A DNA stretch of 64,000 nucleotides from CALJXB01 sp965225935 (GCA_965225935.1 CBDDCC010000013.1:310001-374000); one strand, 5' to 3'; positions 8,558-17,256 are shown, counted from the stretch's first letter. Made by a program: numbers and translations. Notes: generated from the letters alone by a model not told the origin.

Positions 8558-8574
8558 CTGCTAGCATGCAGTCA
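8555..8574. terminator. hairpin spanning two convergent stop codons
   Basis: TGACTGC, a 6-base loop TAGCAT, then GCAGTCA. The left arm contains the stop of the DUF1045 gene and the right arm contains the stop of the second phnM. The symmetric 7-bp stem could act on both transcripts, but there is no U-run on either side. Confidence 0.4.
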
Positions 8575-9717
8575 GGCGCGTCTCAGGTAGGCCGGGCGAC
8601 CCGCGATGAAGGTGCCGATCGCCCGCGGCAGCAGAGGATCGCTGTCGTCGACGACGACGATGTCGCCGCGCTGGCCTTCGACGACCTCTCCCCGGTCGGT
8701 GAGGCCGGCGGCGCGCGCCGGCGTAGCGGAGACCAGGCGCCAGGCCGACGCCAGATCCGCATGTCTTTGTTGGACCAGCATGAAAACGGCCTGGAGCAGG
8801 CAGGGATAGAAGTAGTCCGAGGTCAGGACGTCGCAGTGGCGTTCGGCGACGGCGGTCGCGGCGTGGAGGCGGTCGCAATGGCTGCCGCCACGCACCACGT
8901 TGGGCGCGCCGAGGATGATCGGATCACCCAGCTCCTGGCTGGTTCGGGCGGTTTCGATGTTGGCCGGAAACTCGCACAAGGTGCAGCCGATCGCGTTGTA
9001 GCGTCGCCGCATCTCCGGCGTCTCGTCGTCGTGGGACGCCATTACGACCCCGTGCTTCCTGGCAAGGGAGGCCACTCGCCCGATCGCCCCGGGGACCTCG
9101 TCGCCGCGGGCTTGAAGGTCGCGAACCAGGGCGGAGAGCGCCTCGGCGGTCAGACCGGTTCGCTGCAGGTACTTGCCGCGCTTGGCAGGGTTGTCGATCT
9201 CTCTGGCGATTCCCGCCATGTGATCGTTGAAGGCCAAGAGATCGATCCGATCGGCCGCGAGCCAGCCGGCGATCTCCGCTTCGGCTTGCAGGTTGTACAC
9301 CTCCCAACGCAGGTGAATGCGCGTGTCGCAGCTGAGTCTGGGGCGAAGGGACTCGATGGCGTCCAGAAGCTCGATGGCCCGTTGCCGCCCGCGCAGGCCC
9401 GGCTCCCAGGAATAGGTGATGCCGTGGTAGGCGGTGGTGATGCCGTTGGCCGCCATCTGACGGTCGGTTTCCAGCAGGGCCAGGTCCGCGGGAAACGGGG
9501 TCTCCGGGCGCGGCAGTAGCTGACGCTCCAGGGCATCGCCGTGCAGGTCGACGATGCCCGGCAGCACGAGTGCGCCACTGGCGTCCCAAACCTGCGCCCC
9601 GTTGGCCGCAAGGGCATCGGCGACCCTGGCGATGCGGCCGTCCGCGAGCTCGACCGAGGCCTCCTCGAGCGATCCGTCCGGCCGCAGGACCCGTCCGTTG
9701 GCGATGATCAGGTCCAT
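8572..9717 (-). CDS. second PhnM-like amidohydrolase
   Basis: 381 residues, clearly homologous to PhnM but of a different subgroup: VDLHGDALERQLLPRPE (H59, D61) replaces the HTDNLE motif. Other metal-site motifs are kept (LRWEVYN Glu, FNDHM, MASHDDETPEM, LTSDYFYPCLL), so it should be an active hydrolase. It is translationally coupled to phnE (ATGA overlap at 9717) and ends 15 bp from the convergent DUF1045 gene. It may be a redundant triphosphate diphosphatase or act on another ribose-phosphonate or nucleotide substrate imported by the linked phnCDE transporter; the sequence alone does not decide. No gene symbol is given because phnM fits the other copy better. Confidence 0.88.
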   Translation of the reverse strand: MDLIIANGRVLRPDGSLEEASVELADGRIARVADALAANGAQVWDASGALVLPGIVDLHGDALERQLLPRPETPFPADLALLETDRQMAANGITTAYHGITYSWEPGLRGRQRAIELLDAIESLRPRLSCDTRIHLRWEVYNLQAEAEIAGWLAADRIDLLAFNDHMAGIAREIDNPAKRGKYLQRTGLTAEALSALVRDLQARGDEVPGAIGRVASLARKHGVVMASHDDETPEMRRRYNAIGCTLCEFPANIETARTSQELGDPIILGAPNVVRGGSHCDRLHAATAVAERHCDVLTSDYFYPCLLQAVFMLVQQRHADLASAWRLVSATPARAAGLTDRGEVVEGQRGDIVVVDDSDPLLPRAIGTFIAGRPAYLRRA

Positions 9718-10532
9718 CAGGCGACGAGCTTCCGCAGTTGCTGGGAGATGATGTCGACGATCGACACGGCGACGATGATGACCACGATGATCGCCGACGC
9801 CTTGTCGTATTCGAAGGCGCGGATCGACTCGTGCAGAATGAACCCGATGCCGCCAGCGCCGACGATGCCGAGCACAGTGGCCGAGCGAACGTTGGTCTCC
9901 AGCCGGTAGAGCGACAGAGAGATCCAGTTGGGCAGCACCTGGGGAATGACGCCGAAGACGATCTCCTGCAGGCGACTGGCGCCGGTCGCCCGGATCCCCT
10001 CGACCAGCCGCTGATCGGTCGTCTCGACCACCTCCGAGAAAAGCTTTGCGATCACGCCGACGTTGTGAACGAACAGCGCCATGACGCCTGCGAAGGGACC
10101 GAGCCCGACAGCGACGATGAACAGAACGGCGAAGACGATCTCGTTGATGGCGCGCGCCGCATCCATCAACCGCCGCACCGGCTGGACGATCCAGAACGGC
10201 ACGATGTTGTTGGACGACAGCAATGAAAATGGCACGGCGACGACGACGGCGAGGAAGGTGCCCCAGAAGGCCATCTGAATGGTCAGGATCATCTGCTCGA
10301 CGTAGACTTCCCAGCTGTGGAAGTTGGGCTTAAGGAAGTCGGAGGCATAGTCCGCCATGTTGGCGGCATCCGTGAACAGACTGGTGAAGCGGTAGATCTC
10401 CGCCGGGCCGTAACCCCACACCAGGATGATGCAGATCGACCCCCACATGGCCCAGCGGTAGACGCGCCGACTCAGGTCCTCCTTGGGAACCTCCATTTCC
10501 TCGACGGGCGTGGTTATCGCGGCAGTCGACAT
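9717..10532 (-). CDS. phnE: phosphonate ABC transporter permease PhnE
   Basis: 271 residues with six predicted membrane segments: the first around residues 22-40 (WAMWGSICIILVWGYG), the rest in the C-terminal 190 residues. The PhnE-type cytoplasmic coupling loop is EGIRATGASRLQEIVFGVIPQV, shown here in part (ATGASRLQEIVFGVIPQV). RSATVLGIVGAGGIGFIL is the classic PhnE signature. The ATG at 10532 has GGAGGG upstream at the right spacing; longer frames lack this. It partners PhnD and PhnC encoded upstream in the same minus-strand operon, and its stop overlaps the start of the second phnM. Confidence 0.93.
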   Translation of the reverse strand: MSTAAITTPVEEMEVPKEDLSRRVYRWAMWGSICIILVWGYGPAEIYRFTSLFTDAANMADYASDFLKPNFHSWEVYVEQMILTIQMAFWGTFLAVVVAVPFSLLSSNNIVPFWIVQPVRRLMDAARAINEIVFAVLFIVAVGLGPFAGVMALFVHNVGVIAKLFSEVVETTDQRLVEGIRATGASRLQEIVFGVIPQVLPNWISLSLYRLETNVRSATVLGIVGAGGIGFILHESIRAFEYDKASAIIVVIIVAVSIVDIISQQLRKLVA

Positions 10533-10640
10533 CTGAGAAGCCCTCCAGCGATCTGCATGTCCGGTCGCGGCCCCGACTCGTCGGGCGAATGCAAAGGGCG
10601 GTGAGAGCGGTCTCCCGCCGCCCAATTTGGCCTGCCGCCG

Positions 10641-11696
10641 CTAGTTGATCAGCTTGGTTTGACCGAGATCGTTGGGCAGCTCGGTCGCCAGGGCCTGGAT
10701 CTCTTTGATCTCATCGGTGAGCTCGGCGATCTTGGCCTGCTTTTCCTCTGCCGTCATCTTGGCGTCCGCCTGGATGCTCAGGATATCTTTGTTCAACGCC
10801 ATCTCCCGGATCGGGAACAACTGGGCATTGGACGACGGTTTGAAGCCGGCATAGGTCGCATAGTTCAGGATCTCTCGTTCCTTGCGGACTTGTTCGGGCG
10901 TGCCGAAGCGGCCCAGGCCAACGAAGAAGTAGAAGATCTGCGCCTTCACCTGTTCCGGCAGATTGCCGCGGTAAGCCAGCGGATCCGAGGGAATCAGCGG
11001 CGAGCGCCAGATCTCCTTGAGCTTGCCGTACTTGTCTGGATGGTTCCGCTTCAGGCGAATGTGCAGAGCCTTGTTGTTTGCCGTTGCGACGTCGACCTGG
11101 CCGTTGGCGACCGACAGCAGGTTGGTCTCATGGCTTGCGTTGCGCACGGACTTGAAGCAATCCAGCGGCGAGACGGCGTGCTTGGCGAAGATGAAGGTCG
11201 TCGGAACCAGGAAGCCCGACGTGGAGTTCGGGTCCCCGATGCCGAAGTCGATCGATTGGTCGCAGGCCAGGACGTCGTCGAGCGAGTTGATCTTCTCGTT
11301 GCTCTTCAAGGTGTGGAGGACGGAGTAGTAGCCCAGCCCGCCACCGGGCTCGATCACCTGAGCGAAGATCTCGGCGTCGGCCCGTTTGACCGCCTCCATG
11401 GCCGACTTGTTGCCGTACAGCACGACGTCGACCTTGTCGAAGCGCATGCCCTCGATCACGCCTGCGTAGTCCGAGGCGAAGAAGGGTTTCACGACAAAGC
11501 CGGTCTTCTCCTCCATCAGGTCGATGATCGGCCCCCAGCGCTTCATCAGGTTTTCCTGGGACTCGGTGGCCAACAGTCCGACGTTGATGAGGACCTTGCC
11601 GTCCTCGGTCTTGTTCACGTGAACATCCTTGGCCGCGGCGGCGAAGGAAACCGCCGTGGCCATGGCCGCAATGGCGATGCCTTTCAACATTCCCAT
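10641..11696 (-). CDS. phnD: phosphonate ABC transporter substrate-binding protein PhnD
   Basis: 351 residues with a short cleavable signal peptide (MGMLKGIAIAAMATAVSFAAAA). Typical PhnD features follow: NVGLLATESQENLMKRW, DVVLYGNKSAMEAV, GYYSVLH, and the DPNSTSGFLVPTTF loop that holds the phosphonate group. The C-terminal 40 residues are Lys/Glu-rich and helical, which is common in this subgroup. It delivers phosphonates to PhnE and PhnC in the inner membrane. The 51-bp gap to phnC and the 108-bp gap to phnE are consistent with one operon. Confidence 0.94.
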   Translation of the reverse strand: MGMLKGIAIAAMATAVSFAAAAKDVHVNKTEDGKVLINVGLLATESQENLMKRWGPIIDLMEEKTGFVVKPFFASDYAGVIEGMRFDKVDVVLYGNKSAMEAVKRADAEIFAQVIEPGGGLGYYSVLHTLKSNEKINSLDDVLACDQSIDFGIGDPNSTSGFLVPTTFIFAKHAVSPLDCFKSVRNASHETNLLSVANGQVDVATANNKALHIRLKRNHPDKYGKLKEIWRSPLIPSDPLAYRGNLPEQVKAQIFYFFVGLGRFGTPEQVRKEREILNYATYAGFKPSSNAQLFPIREMALNKDILSIQADAKMTAEEKQAKIAELTDEIKEIQALATELPNDLGQTKLIN

Positions 11697-11746
11697 AGGA
11701 ACCTCCTGAGTTCGCTATTGTCTTGACAGTCGAAGAGATGGCCGGA

Positions 11747-12610
11747 TCACGCGTTGGCCAGCGTCTGTTCCCTCGGTGGGCAAGATCTAAGGCTCGACGG
11801 CGGGGGCGCCATGATCTTTTCGTCGTCGGCGTCCGGCAGCACGAGCTCTTCGCTGGCGTCGCCATAGATTTCGCGGAGGAACGCGTCGGTGAGCGCCGTG
11901 CTCGGCCCATCGTAGACCAGCTCGCCGTCGCGCAGCGCCACCGTTCGGCGGCAGAACCGGCGAGCGTACTCGACCTGATGCAGCGACACGACCACGGTGA
12001 TGCCGTCCTCGCGGTTGATCGACGAAAGAATCTCCATAACGCGCTTCGCCGAAGAAGGATCGAGGGAGGCAATGGGTTCGTCCGCCAGGATCATGCGCGC
12101 CCTCTGAACCAGGGCGCGGGCGATGGCGGCGCGCTGCTGCTGGCCGCCGGAGAGTGTGGCGGCCCGCTGCAGCGCCGTGTCGGCAATGCCGACGCGCGCC
12201 AGGGCATGCATGGCCTGCTGCTTCTCACGCCGGGTGAAGCGACCCAAAGTGCCGCGCCACCGCGGCACGCTGCTGAGCAGCCCCACCAGAACGTTCGTCA
12301 GGACCGACAACCGGGGCACAAGATTGAACTGCTGGAAGATCACGCCGATGCTGCGGCGCAGGTCGGCGACGTTGCTGGCGATCTTGCCGTCGGCCTGCAT
12401 CTTGCGGTCGAACACAGCGATGCTGCAGCGGCCCCTGTCCGACTCGACGAGCCCCGCCACGTGGCGTATGAGGGTCGACTTGCCCGATCCGGACGCGCCG
12501 ATCAAGGCCACCATCTCGCCTTCCGAGACGGACAGGTCGACATCGTGCAGCGCTCTCTTGTGGCGACCGAAGGTCTTGTTCAGGCATTGCACGCTGATGG
12601 CGGATGTCAT
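11747..12610 (-). CDS. phnC: phosphonate ABC transporter ATP-binding protein PhnC
   Basis: 287 residues. Walker A GASGSGKST (38-46), Q-loop FQQFNLVPRLSVLTNVL (the PhnC form), signature LSGGQQQRAAIARAL, Walker B MILADEPIASLD, and switch His in VVSLHQVEYA. The insert GLLSSVPRWRGTLGRF is specific to PhnC. The C-terminus carries about 30 extra acidic and Pro-rich residues beyond the usual end. Start taken at the ATG at 12610, which precedes the first beta-strand; the upstream 14-residue extension is Arg-rich and improbable. First gene of the minus-strand phnCDE operon. Confidence 0.93.
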   Translation of the reverse strand: MTSAISVQCLNKTFGRHKRALHDVDLSVSEGEMVALIGASGSGKSTLIRHVAGLVESDRGRCSIAVFDRKMQADGKIASNVADLRRSIGVIFQQFNLVPRLSVLTNVLVGLLSSVPRWRGTLGRFTRREKQQAMHALARVGIADTALQRAATLSGGQQQRAAIARALVQRARMILADEPIASLDPSSAKRVMEILSSINREDGITVVVSLHQVEYARRFCRRTVALRDGELVYDGPSTALTDAFLREIYGDASEELVLPDADDEKIMAPPPSSLRSCPPREQTLANA

Positions 12611-12913
12611 GGGCCGGCTCCGTCTCTGCTGCGCCTTTCTAGCAATGCGCAATGACCGGCCCGTGAAATCTCCGTGACAATAGGGATTCTTGCTCTAGCC
12701 AGGTTCCGAATAGGTCTAGGTGTCGCACGCTTGCGGCCGGCGTTTGTACGCGTTGCGACGGACTATGTCCGGTCCCGCGGACGGCTAACCATGCGCAACG
12801 AACGAGTCACCGTTCTTTCACCCAGCCGTCATCTCTAGATCATCGAAATGCGGAATTCTCTCGTGACGCGGCTGGCTCAGCCGTGCCTTCAAGAAAATCG
12901 GGAGAATCGAACG
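12611..12913. promoter_or_regulatory. divergent promoter region of the two phosphonate transporter operons
   Basis: This 303-bp gap separates phnC (minus) from the second transporter (plus) and must hold both promoters. CTAG-centred sequences occur around 12693, 12714 and 12834 and recall the core of the PhnF-type palindrome near 1538, but none is a good inverted repeat. No gene is seen here. Confidence 0.4.
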
Positions 12914-13801
12914 ATGAAGGGGTTTGGAACCGCATTGAAGGCTGCGTTCGTGGCGTTGACGCTGGCTGTCGCCAGCCAGTCGGCGACCGCAGCGGAGACC
13001 GTCCGTCTGGCGGTGACCGACATCACCGGTCTGGAAAACCTGCAACGCGAGTTCGGTAAGTTTCGGGATCTTCTAAGCAGCAAGTCGGGCTACGAAATCG
13101 ATTTCTACGCGGTCTCGAGCCGTACCGCCGCGGTCGAGGCTTTGAAGTCCGAGAAGGTTGACTTCGTTCTGACGGGACCGGCGGAATACGTCGTGATCCG
13201 CAAGAAGACGGACGCCTATCCGGTCGTCGGCTTCAGCCGCCCGGACTACTTCTCGTCGATCATCGTCATGGCGGACAGCGGCATCACTTCGATAGACCAG
13301 CTGCGTGGCCATCAGGTCGCCTTCGGCGATGTCGGGTCCACGTCCAACCATCTGGCTCCGGCACAGATCCTGGCCGACTACGGCCTCAAGCCGACCGATG
13401 ACATCAAGTCCATGCATGTGGCGCGGAACGTCGCCTGGGAGGCCCTGAAGCGGGGCGATATCTCCGCCGTGGGCATGAACTACGGCAAGTTCCTCAAACA
13501 GCGCAGCGGTGAAAAGGAGCTGTCGCCCGGGGCTTTCCGTGTGATCGGACGCGGGCCGGATCTTCCGAACGATTTGCTGATGGCCGGGACCCACGTCGCG
13601 CCCGAAGTGGTCGAGAGGATGCGTGCGGCAATCGTCGACAATTCGGACGAGATGATCGAGACCATCTTGGTCGGCGAAGATAATCAGAAGTACCTCGGCA
13701 TGAAGTTCCTCGATGGCGTGAAGGACAGCGACTACGACTATGTCCGGTCCATGTACACGACGATCGGCTATCCGGAGTACGCGGAGTTCGTTGGCAACTG
13801 A
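12914..13801 (+). CDS. phosphate/phosphite/phosphonate ABC transporter substrate-binding protein
   Basis: 295 residues from the ATG at 12914 after a GGGAGAA site. A signal peptide is visible (LKAAFVALTLAVASQSATAA, cleavage after about residue 26). The mature part is a PhnD-family binding protein: VRLAVTDITGL, VDFVLTGPAEYVVI, QVAFGDVGSTSNHLAPAQIL, and AVGMNYGKF. The GSTSNHL loop corresponds to the DPNSTSG ligand loop of PhnD. It is about 55 residues shorter than the PhnD encoded at 10641-11696 and very different in sequence, so it probably has another ligand, such as phosphite, 2-aminoethylphosphonate or a phosphate ester. The stop overlaps the ATPase start by one base. Confidence 0.9.
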   Translation: MKGFGTALKAAFVALTLAVASQSATAAETVRLAVTDITGLENLQREFGKFRDLLSSKSGYEIDFYAVSSRTAAVEALKSEKVDFVLTGPAEYVVIRKKTDAYPVVGFSRPDYFSSIIVMADSGITSIDQLRGHQVAFGDVGSTSNHLAPAQILADYGLKPTDDIKSMHVARNVAWEALKRGDISAVGMNYGKFLKQRSGEKELSPGAFRVIGRGPDLPNDLLMAGTHVAPEVVERMRAAIVDNSDEMIETILVGEDNQKYLGMKFLDGVKDSDYDYVRSMYTTIGYPEYAEFVGN

Positions 13802-14598
13802 TGGCGCAGGCCGAACGCCAGGACGCCGGCGCAGGTAGCGCCCCGGAGTCGTCGGTGGCGCGCGACAGTCTTTCGGTCGCGGGACTGACGAAGGCGTTCG
13901 GCCGGACGCCCGTGCTGCACGACATAAGCTTCCGCCTGGGAGGTCGCGAGTCGGTCGCCCTGATCGGGGCCAACGGGTGCGGCAAGTCCACTCTGCTGCG
14001 ATGCTGCTTGCGGCTGGCGGAGCCCGACGACGGCCGTGTCACTCTGCTCGGCGAGGACGTTCGAAGCTTGCGAAGTGGTCCCTTGCGCAGATTGAGGGCC
14101 AAGGTCGGTTTCGTCTTTCAGAAGCACAATCTGGTGCCGCGGCTTTCCGTCCTCAGCAACGTCATCCACGGCGTTCAGGGCCGCGACGGCGGCCCGCGAA
14201 GCTGGTTCCATGAATTGGCCACCGAGGATATGCGCCGGGAGGCCATGACCTGCCTCGCGCGGGTGGGATTGGCCGACCTGGCGGTGCGCCGCGCCGATCA
14301 GCTGTCCGGCGGCCAGTCGCAACGGGTGGCGATTGCCCGGGCGCTGATGCAGCGGCCACGAATCGTCTTCGCCGACGAGCCGGTCGCCAGCCTCGACCCA
14401 CGGGCCGGCGAGGCGGTCATGGAGCTCTTCTCGGACCTCATGCGCCAGGAGGAGCTGACGGTGTTCTTCACCTCCCATGACCTGCGTCATGCCGTAACCT
14501 ACGCGGACCGTATTCTCGGATTGCGCAACGGTCGTGTGGCCTTGGACGTTTCGGCAGCCGGCCAGCCGGTCCGGGAGCTGCGGGCGCTCTATGTCTGA
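13801..14598 (+). CDS. phosphonate-type ABC transporter ATP-binding protein
   Basis: 265 residues, PhnC family. Walker A GANGCGKST (56-64), FVFQKHNLVPRLSVLSNVI, signature LSGGQSQRVAIARAL, Walker B IVFADEPVASLDP, and FTSHDLRHAV. The ATG overlaps the stop of the binding-protein gene (TGATG). The 3' end overlaps the permease by 8 bp. The three genes are a complete importer separate from phnCDE on the other strand. Confidence 0.9.
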   Translation: MAQAERQDAGAGSAPESSVARDSLSVAGLTKAFGRTPVLHDISFRLGGRESVALIGANGCGKSTLLRCCLRLAEPDDGRVTLLGEDVRSLRSGPLRRLRAKVGFVFQKHNLVPRLSVLSNVIHGVQGRDGGPRSWFHELATEDMRREAMTCLARVGLADLAVRRADQLSGGQSQRVAIARALMQRPRIVFADEPVASLDPRAGEAVMELFSDLMRQEELTVFFTSHDLRHAVTYADRILGLRNGRVALDVSAAGQPVRELRALYV

Positions 14599-15406
14599 AC
14601 GGGCCTTTGCAGGTAGCCTCGTGGCCAAGGCGCCGCCGTCCCGGTTCGAGCGTCCGGGTCTGCTGGCGTTCCTCGCTTACCTTGTCTTCGCACTGTTCTT
14701 CGCCTTCGCCGTATCCGGCGCCGAGATTTCGCCGGCCGAGTTCTTTTCCGGCCTGCCCAACATGGCGCGGGTCCTGAGCGAAATGTTCCCGCCGCGCGTC
14801 GACCGCCTTCTGCCCATCGCGGGATCCCTGCTCGAGACCTTTCAGATGGCCCTGGTCGGCACCGTGTTCGGTATCCTGTTCAGCTTGCCGCTCGCCATTC
14901 TATCGAGCCACAGGCACAGTCCTCACCCGCTGGTCTACAACGCCGCCCGTGCGCTCATTTCTCTCTTCCGCACGGTGCCGGACCTGGTCTGGGCGCTGTT
15001 CTTCGTCGCCACCGTCGGCCTCGGCCCCTTCGCCGGCACGTTGGCGCTGACCGTCGACACCATCGGCTTCTGCGGCCGCTTCTTCGCCGAGGCCATGGAG
15101 GAGGTGGATCCCGGCCCGCAAGAGGCGCTGACCGCCTTAGGCGCAAAACGCCTCGGCATCGTCTCCGGGGCGGTGATCCCGGCGGCCATGCCTTCCTTCA
15201 TCGCGACCTCCTTGTTCAGCCTCGAGAAGGCGACCCGTTCGTCGGTCGTCCTCGGACTGGTCGGCGCCGGGGGCATCGGAATCGAGTTGAAGGTTGCCAT
15301 GGATATGTTCGAATACGATCAAGCGGCGACCATCATCATCTGCGTGTTCGCGCTGGTGCTCGCCGTCGAGCGGGTGAGCGCCATACTGCGGCGCCGGATC
15401 CTTTGA
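14591..15406 (+). CDS. phosphonate-type ABC transporter permease (PhnE-like)
   Basis: 271 residues from the ATG at 14591. Membrane helix 1 is LLAFLAYLVFALFFAFAVSG, and further helices follow. FRTVPDLVWALFFVATVGLGPFAG, in part VPDLVWALFFVATVGLGP, and VVLGLVGAGGIGIEL are PhnE-family signatures. It overlaps the ATPase gene by 8 bp and so is translationally coupled. It is a paralogue of PhnE at 9717-10532, not an identical copy; the loops differ greatly. Confidence 0.9.
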   Translation: MSERAFAGSLVAKAPPSRFERPGLLAFLAYLVFALFFAFAVSGAEISPAEFFSGLPNMARVLSEMFPPRVDRLLPIAGSLLETFQMALVGTVFGILFSLPLAILSSHRHSPHPLVYNAARALISLFRTVPDLVWALFFVATVGLGPFAGTLALTVDTIGFCGRFFAEAMEEVDPGPQEALTALGAKRLGIVSGAVIPAAMPSFIATSLFSLEKATRSSVVLGLVGAGGIGIELKVAMDMFEYDQAATIIICVFALVLAVERVSAILRRRIL

Positions 15407-15436
15407 TCACCACGCTTTGAGTCGCGAGGATCGCCC

Positions 15437-16117
15437 ATGGAGTCGGCCGACGAGACTACCGCCACGGCGCACCGGCATTGGGACCGGCGATGGCGCAGCG
15501 CCGACGGGCGCCGCGGGTGGGAGGAGCCCGAGCCGGCGGTTCTGGCCCTGGCGGACGAGCTGCGGCGGCGCGGCAGGCTTCGGGTGCTCGACCTCGGTTG
15601 CGGCGTCGGTCGCCACGCTGTGGCGCTCGGCGAAGCCGGATTGTCGGTGGCGGCGTTGGACGCCAGCCGCGCCGGCCTGGAGGTGCTGGCGGCCGCGCTC
15701 GAGACTGCCTCGCTCGACGTCCGGCCCGTCGAGGGCCAAATGACCGCCCTGCCGTTTGCGGACGACTGTTTCGATGCTGTGGTGTCTTGGAACGTCATCT
15801 ATCACGGCTCGGAGTCGGTGGTCCGCATGGCCATCGCGCAGATTCGCCGCGTGCTGCGCCCGCGCGGCCTTTACCTCGGCACAATGCTGTCGAAACGCAA
15901 CGTCCACTTCGGTCAGGGCCAGGAAGTCGCGGCCGATACCTGGCAGAAGCCGGGCGAGGGGGACAAGGACCACCCCCACTACTACTGCGACGCGCTGCGC
16001 CTGGTCCAACTGTTCGAGGGCTTTGAGCTCCGCTCCCTGCGCGACGCACCGCAAGGCAAGCCCGGATCCTATCACTGGCATCTGTTGGCCGAGCGCAAGC
16101 CGGACCGGGCGGCCTAG
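15437..16117 (+). CDS. class I SAM-dependent methyltransferase (TehB-like)
   Basis: 226 residues. The SAM-binding motif is VLDLGCGVGRHAVALGEAGL, with the acidic ribose contact in VAALDAS, then FDAVVSWNVIYHGS as motif IV and RRVLRPRGLYLGTML as motif V/VI. The N-terminal HRHWDRRWR and the GRHA signature resemble TehB-like small-molecule methyltransferases. It starts 30 bp after the transporter permease and is likely the fourth gene of that operon. This suggests that the imported compound, or something made from it, is methylated or detoxified; that link is inference from position only. Confidence 0.82.
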   Translation: MESADETTATAHRHWDRRWRSADGRRGWEEPEPAVLALADELRRRGRLRVLDLGCGVGRHAVALGEAGLSVAALDASRAGLEVLAAALETASLDVRPVEGQMTALPFADDCFDAVVSWNVIYHGSESVVRMAIAQIRRVLRPRGLYLGTMLSKRNVHFGQGQEVAADTWQKPGEGDKDHPHYYCDALRLVQLFEGFELRSLRDAPQGKPGSYHWHLLAERKPDRAA

Positions 16118-16529
16118 GATCACCCGTCGGCTCGGCCTCGGCCTTGCGGATTTCCTTGGCGTCCAAGATCTTGGCCAGGCGAGCTTGCTTGCTCGCCATC
16201 TGCTCCGGCGTCTCGTCGGCTGATGCCTCTGCGCCAAGGGCCCGGTCCTCCGCCGCATCGGCGCCATCGGCTTGCTCCAGCCGACCCTCGACCTTCGCCT
16301 TCGCTCCGGTCCCGGCCTTGACCGTCCGGACGCAGGACATGCCTTGTAGTTGGACGCGTTGGCCTTCGGCCTGGTGCCGTCCGGCGAAACCTGGCGGAGC
16401 TTGGCCGCTCGCCGCTAGAATGGGCTGGCGCGAATCGGGGGGTGGCTGTATGCAGCGGCGCATGCTAGGTCTGCCCAGCCGGGCGCCCGGAGCCTTGCGT
16501 CCGTCGCGCCTCCGCGAGCTTTGAGAGCC
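16118..16529. other. intergenic, no supported gene
   Basis: No family match on either strand. A minus-strand frame over about 16130-16340 is rich in Ala, Glu and Lys (for example PEQMASKQARLAKILDAKEI) and looks protein-like. It has no good start or stop of its own and runs antisense into the methyltransferase gene. It may be a remnant of a gene. Confidence 0.35.
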
Positions 16530-17237
16530 ATGTCCTCGGGCCAGGGATTTCTTCGTTGTGTCAGGGCCTTGGCCGCCACCGCCCTCGCTGTGCTGGCCGG
16601 ACTGCTGGTGTCGGCACCGGCCCTGGCGCAGGAGGCCGAGCCGGCGATCTCGGTCATCGACGGCGACACGCTGGAGATCGACGGCAGGGCCTTGCGGCTG
16701 TTCGGCATCGACGCGCCTGAGCTTGGCCAGACCTGCCTGAATGCGGGCAAGCGCTGGCGCTGCGGTCTACAGGCCGCGGTCGAGCTGCGCCAGCTCTTGG
16801 AGACCTGGAAGGAGCTCACGTGCGAAACCGCGCCGCTCGCGAGCGCCGGCAACGTGGTCATCTGCCATGACCCCCAGTACAACGATCCGGCGGAGGTGCT
16901 TTTGGCCCGCGGCCTCGCGCTCGCCCTGCCAGACAGCTTCCCGGCCTACAAGCGGGCGCAGAACCAAGCCAAGCTTGCCAAGCTGGGCCTCTGGCGCGGC
17001 GAGTTCCTGGAGCCGGCGATCTGGCGGATGGGCCACAGGTTGCCGGGCCCCGAGGACAGCCCCGCCGAGATCTGCGACGTGAAGGGCACCATCTCGGAGA
17101 AGGGCAACAAGGTCTACTACGTGCCGACCGATGCCAACTACGAGAAGTTCGAGATCGATCCGGAGCGTGGCGAGCGCTGGTTCTGCAGCGACGACGAGGC
17201 GGAGCTCGCCGGCTGGCGCCACTTCCCGCGCAAGTGA
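16530..17237 (+). CDS. secreted thermonuclease-family (SNase-like) protein
   Basis: 235 residues. Signal peptide: ALAATALAVLAGLLVSAPALA, cleaved at about residue 34. The SNase fold begins with ISVIDGDTLEIDGRALRLFG and IDAPELGQTC. This gives the catalytic Arg in LRLFG, the catalytic Glu in APE and the second Arg in LGLWRG, so nuclease activity is plausible. Several Cys pairs suggest disulfides. About 60 extra C-terminal residues (ICDVKGTISEKGNKVYY to the end) form the small domain found at the end of many alphaproteobacterial secreted nucleases. ATG at 16530 was preferred to TTG at 16521. Confidence 0.85.
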   Translation: MSSGQGFLRCVRALAATALAVLAGLLVSAPALAQEAEPAISVIDGDTLEIDGRALRLFGIDAPELGQTCLNAGKRWRCGLQAAVELRQLLETWKELTCETAPLASAGNVVICHDPQYNDPAEVLLARGLALALPDSFPAYKRAQNQAKLAKLGLWRGEFLEPAIWRMGHRLPGPEDSPAEICDVKGTISEKGNKVYYVPTDANYEKFEIDPERGERWFCSDDEAELAGWRHFPRK

Positions 17238-17256
17238 GCGGTTGCCGGGGAGCGCC

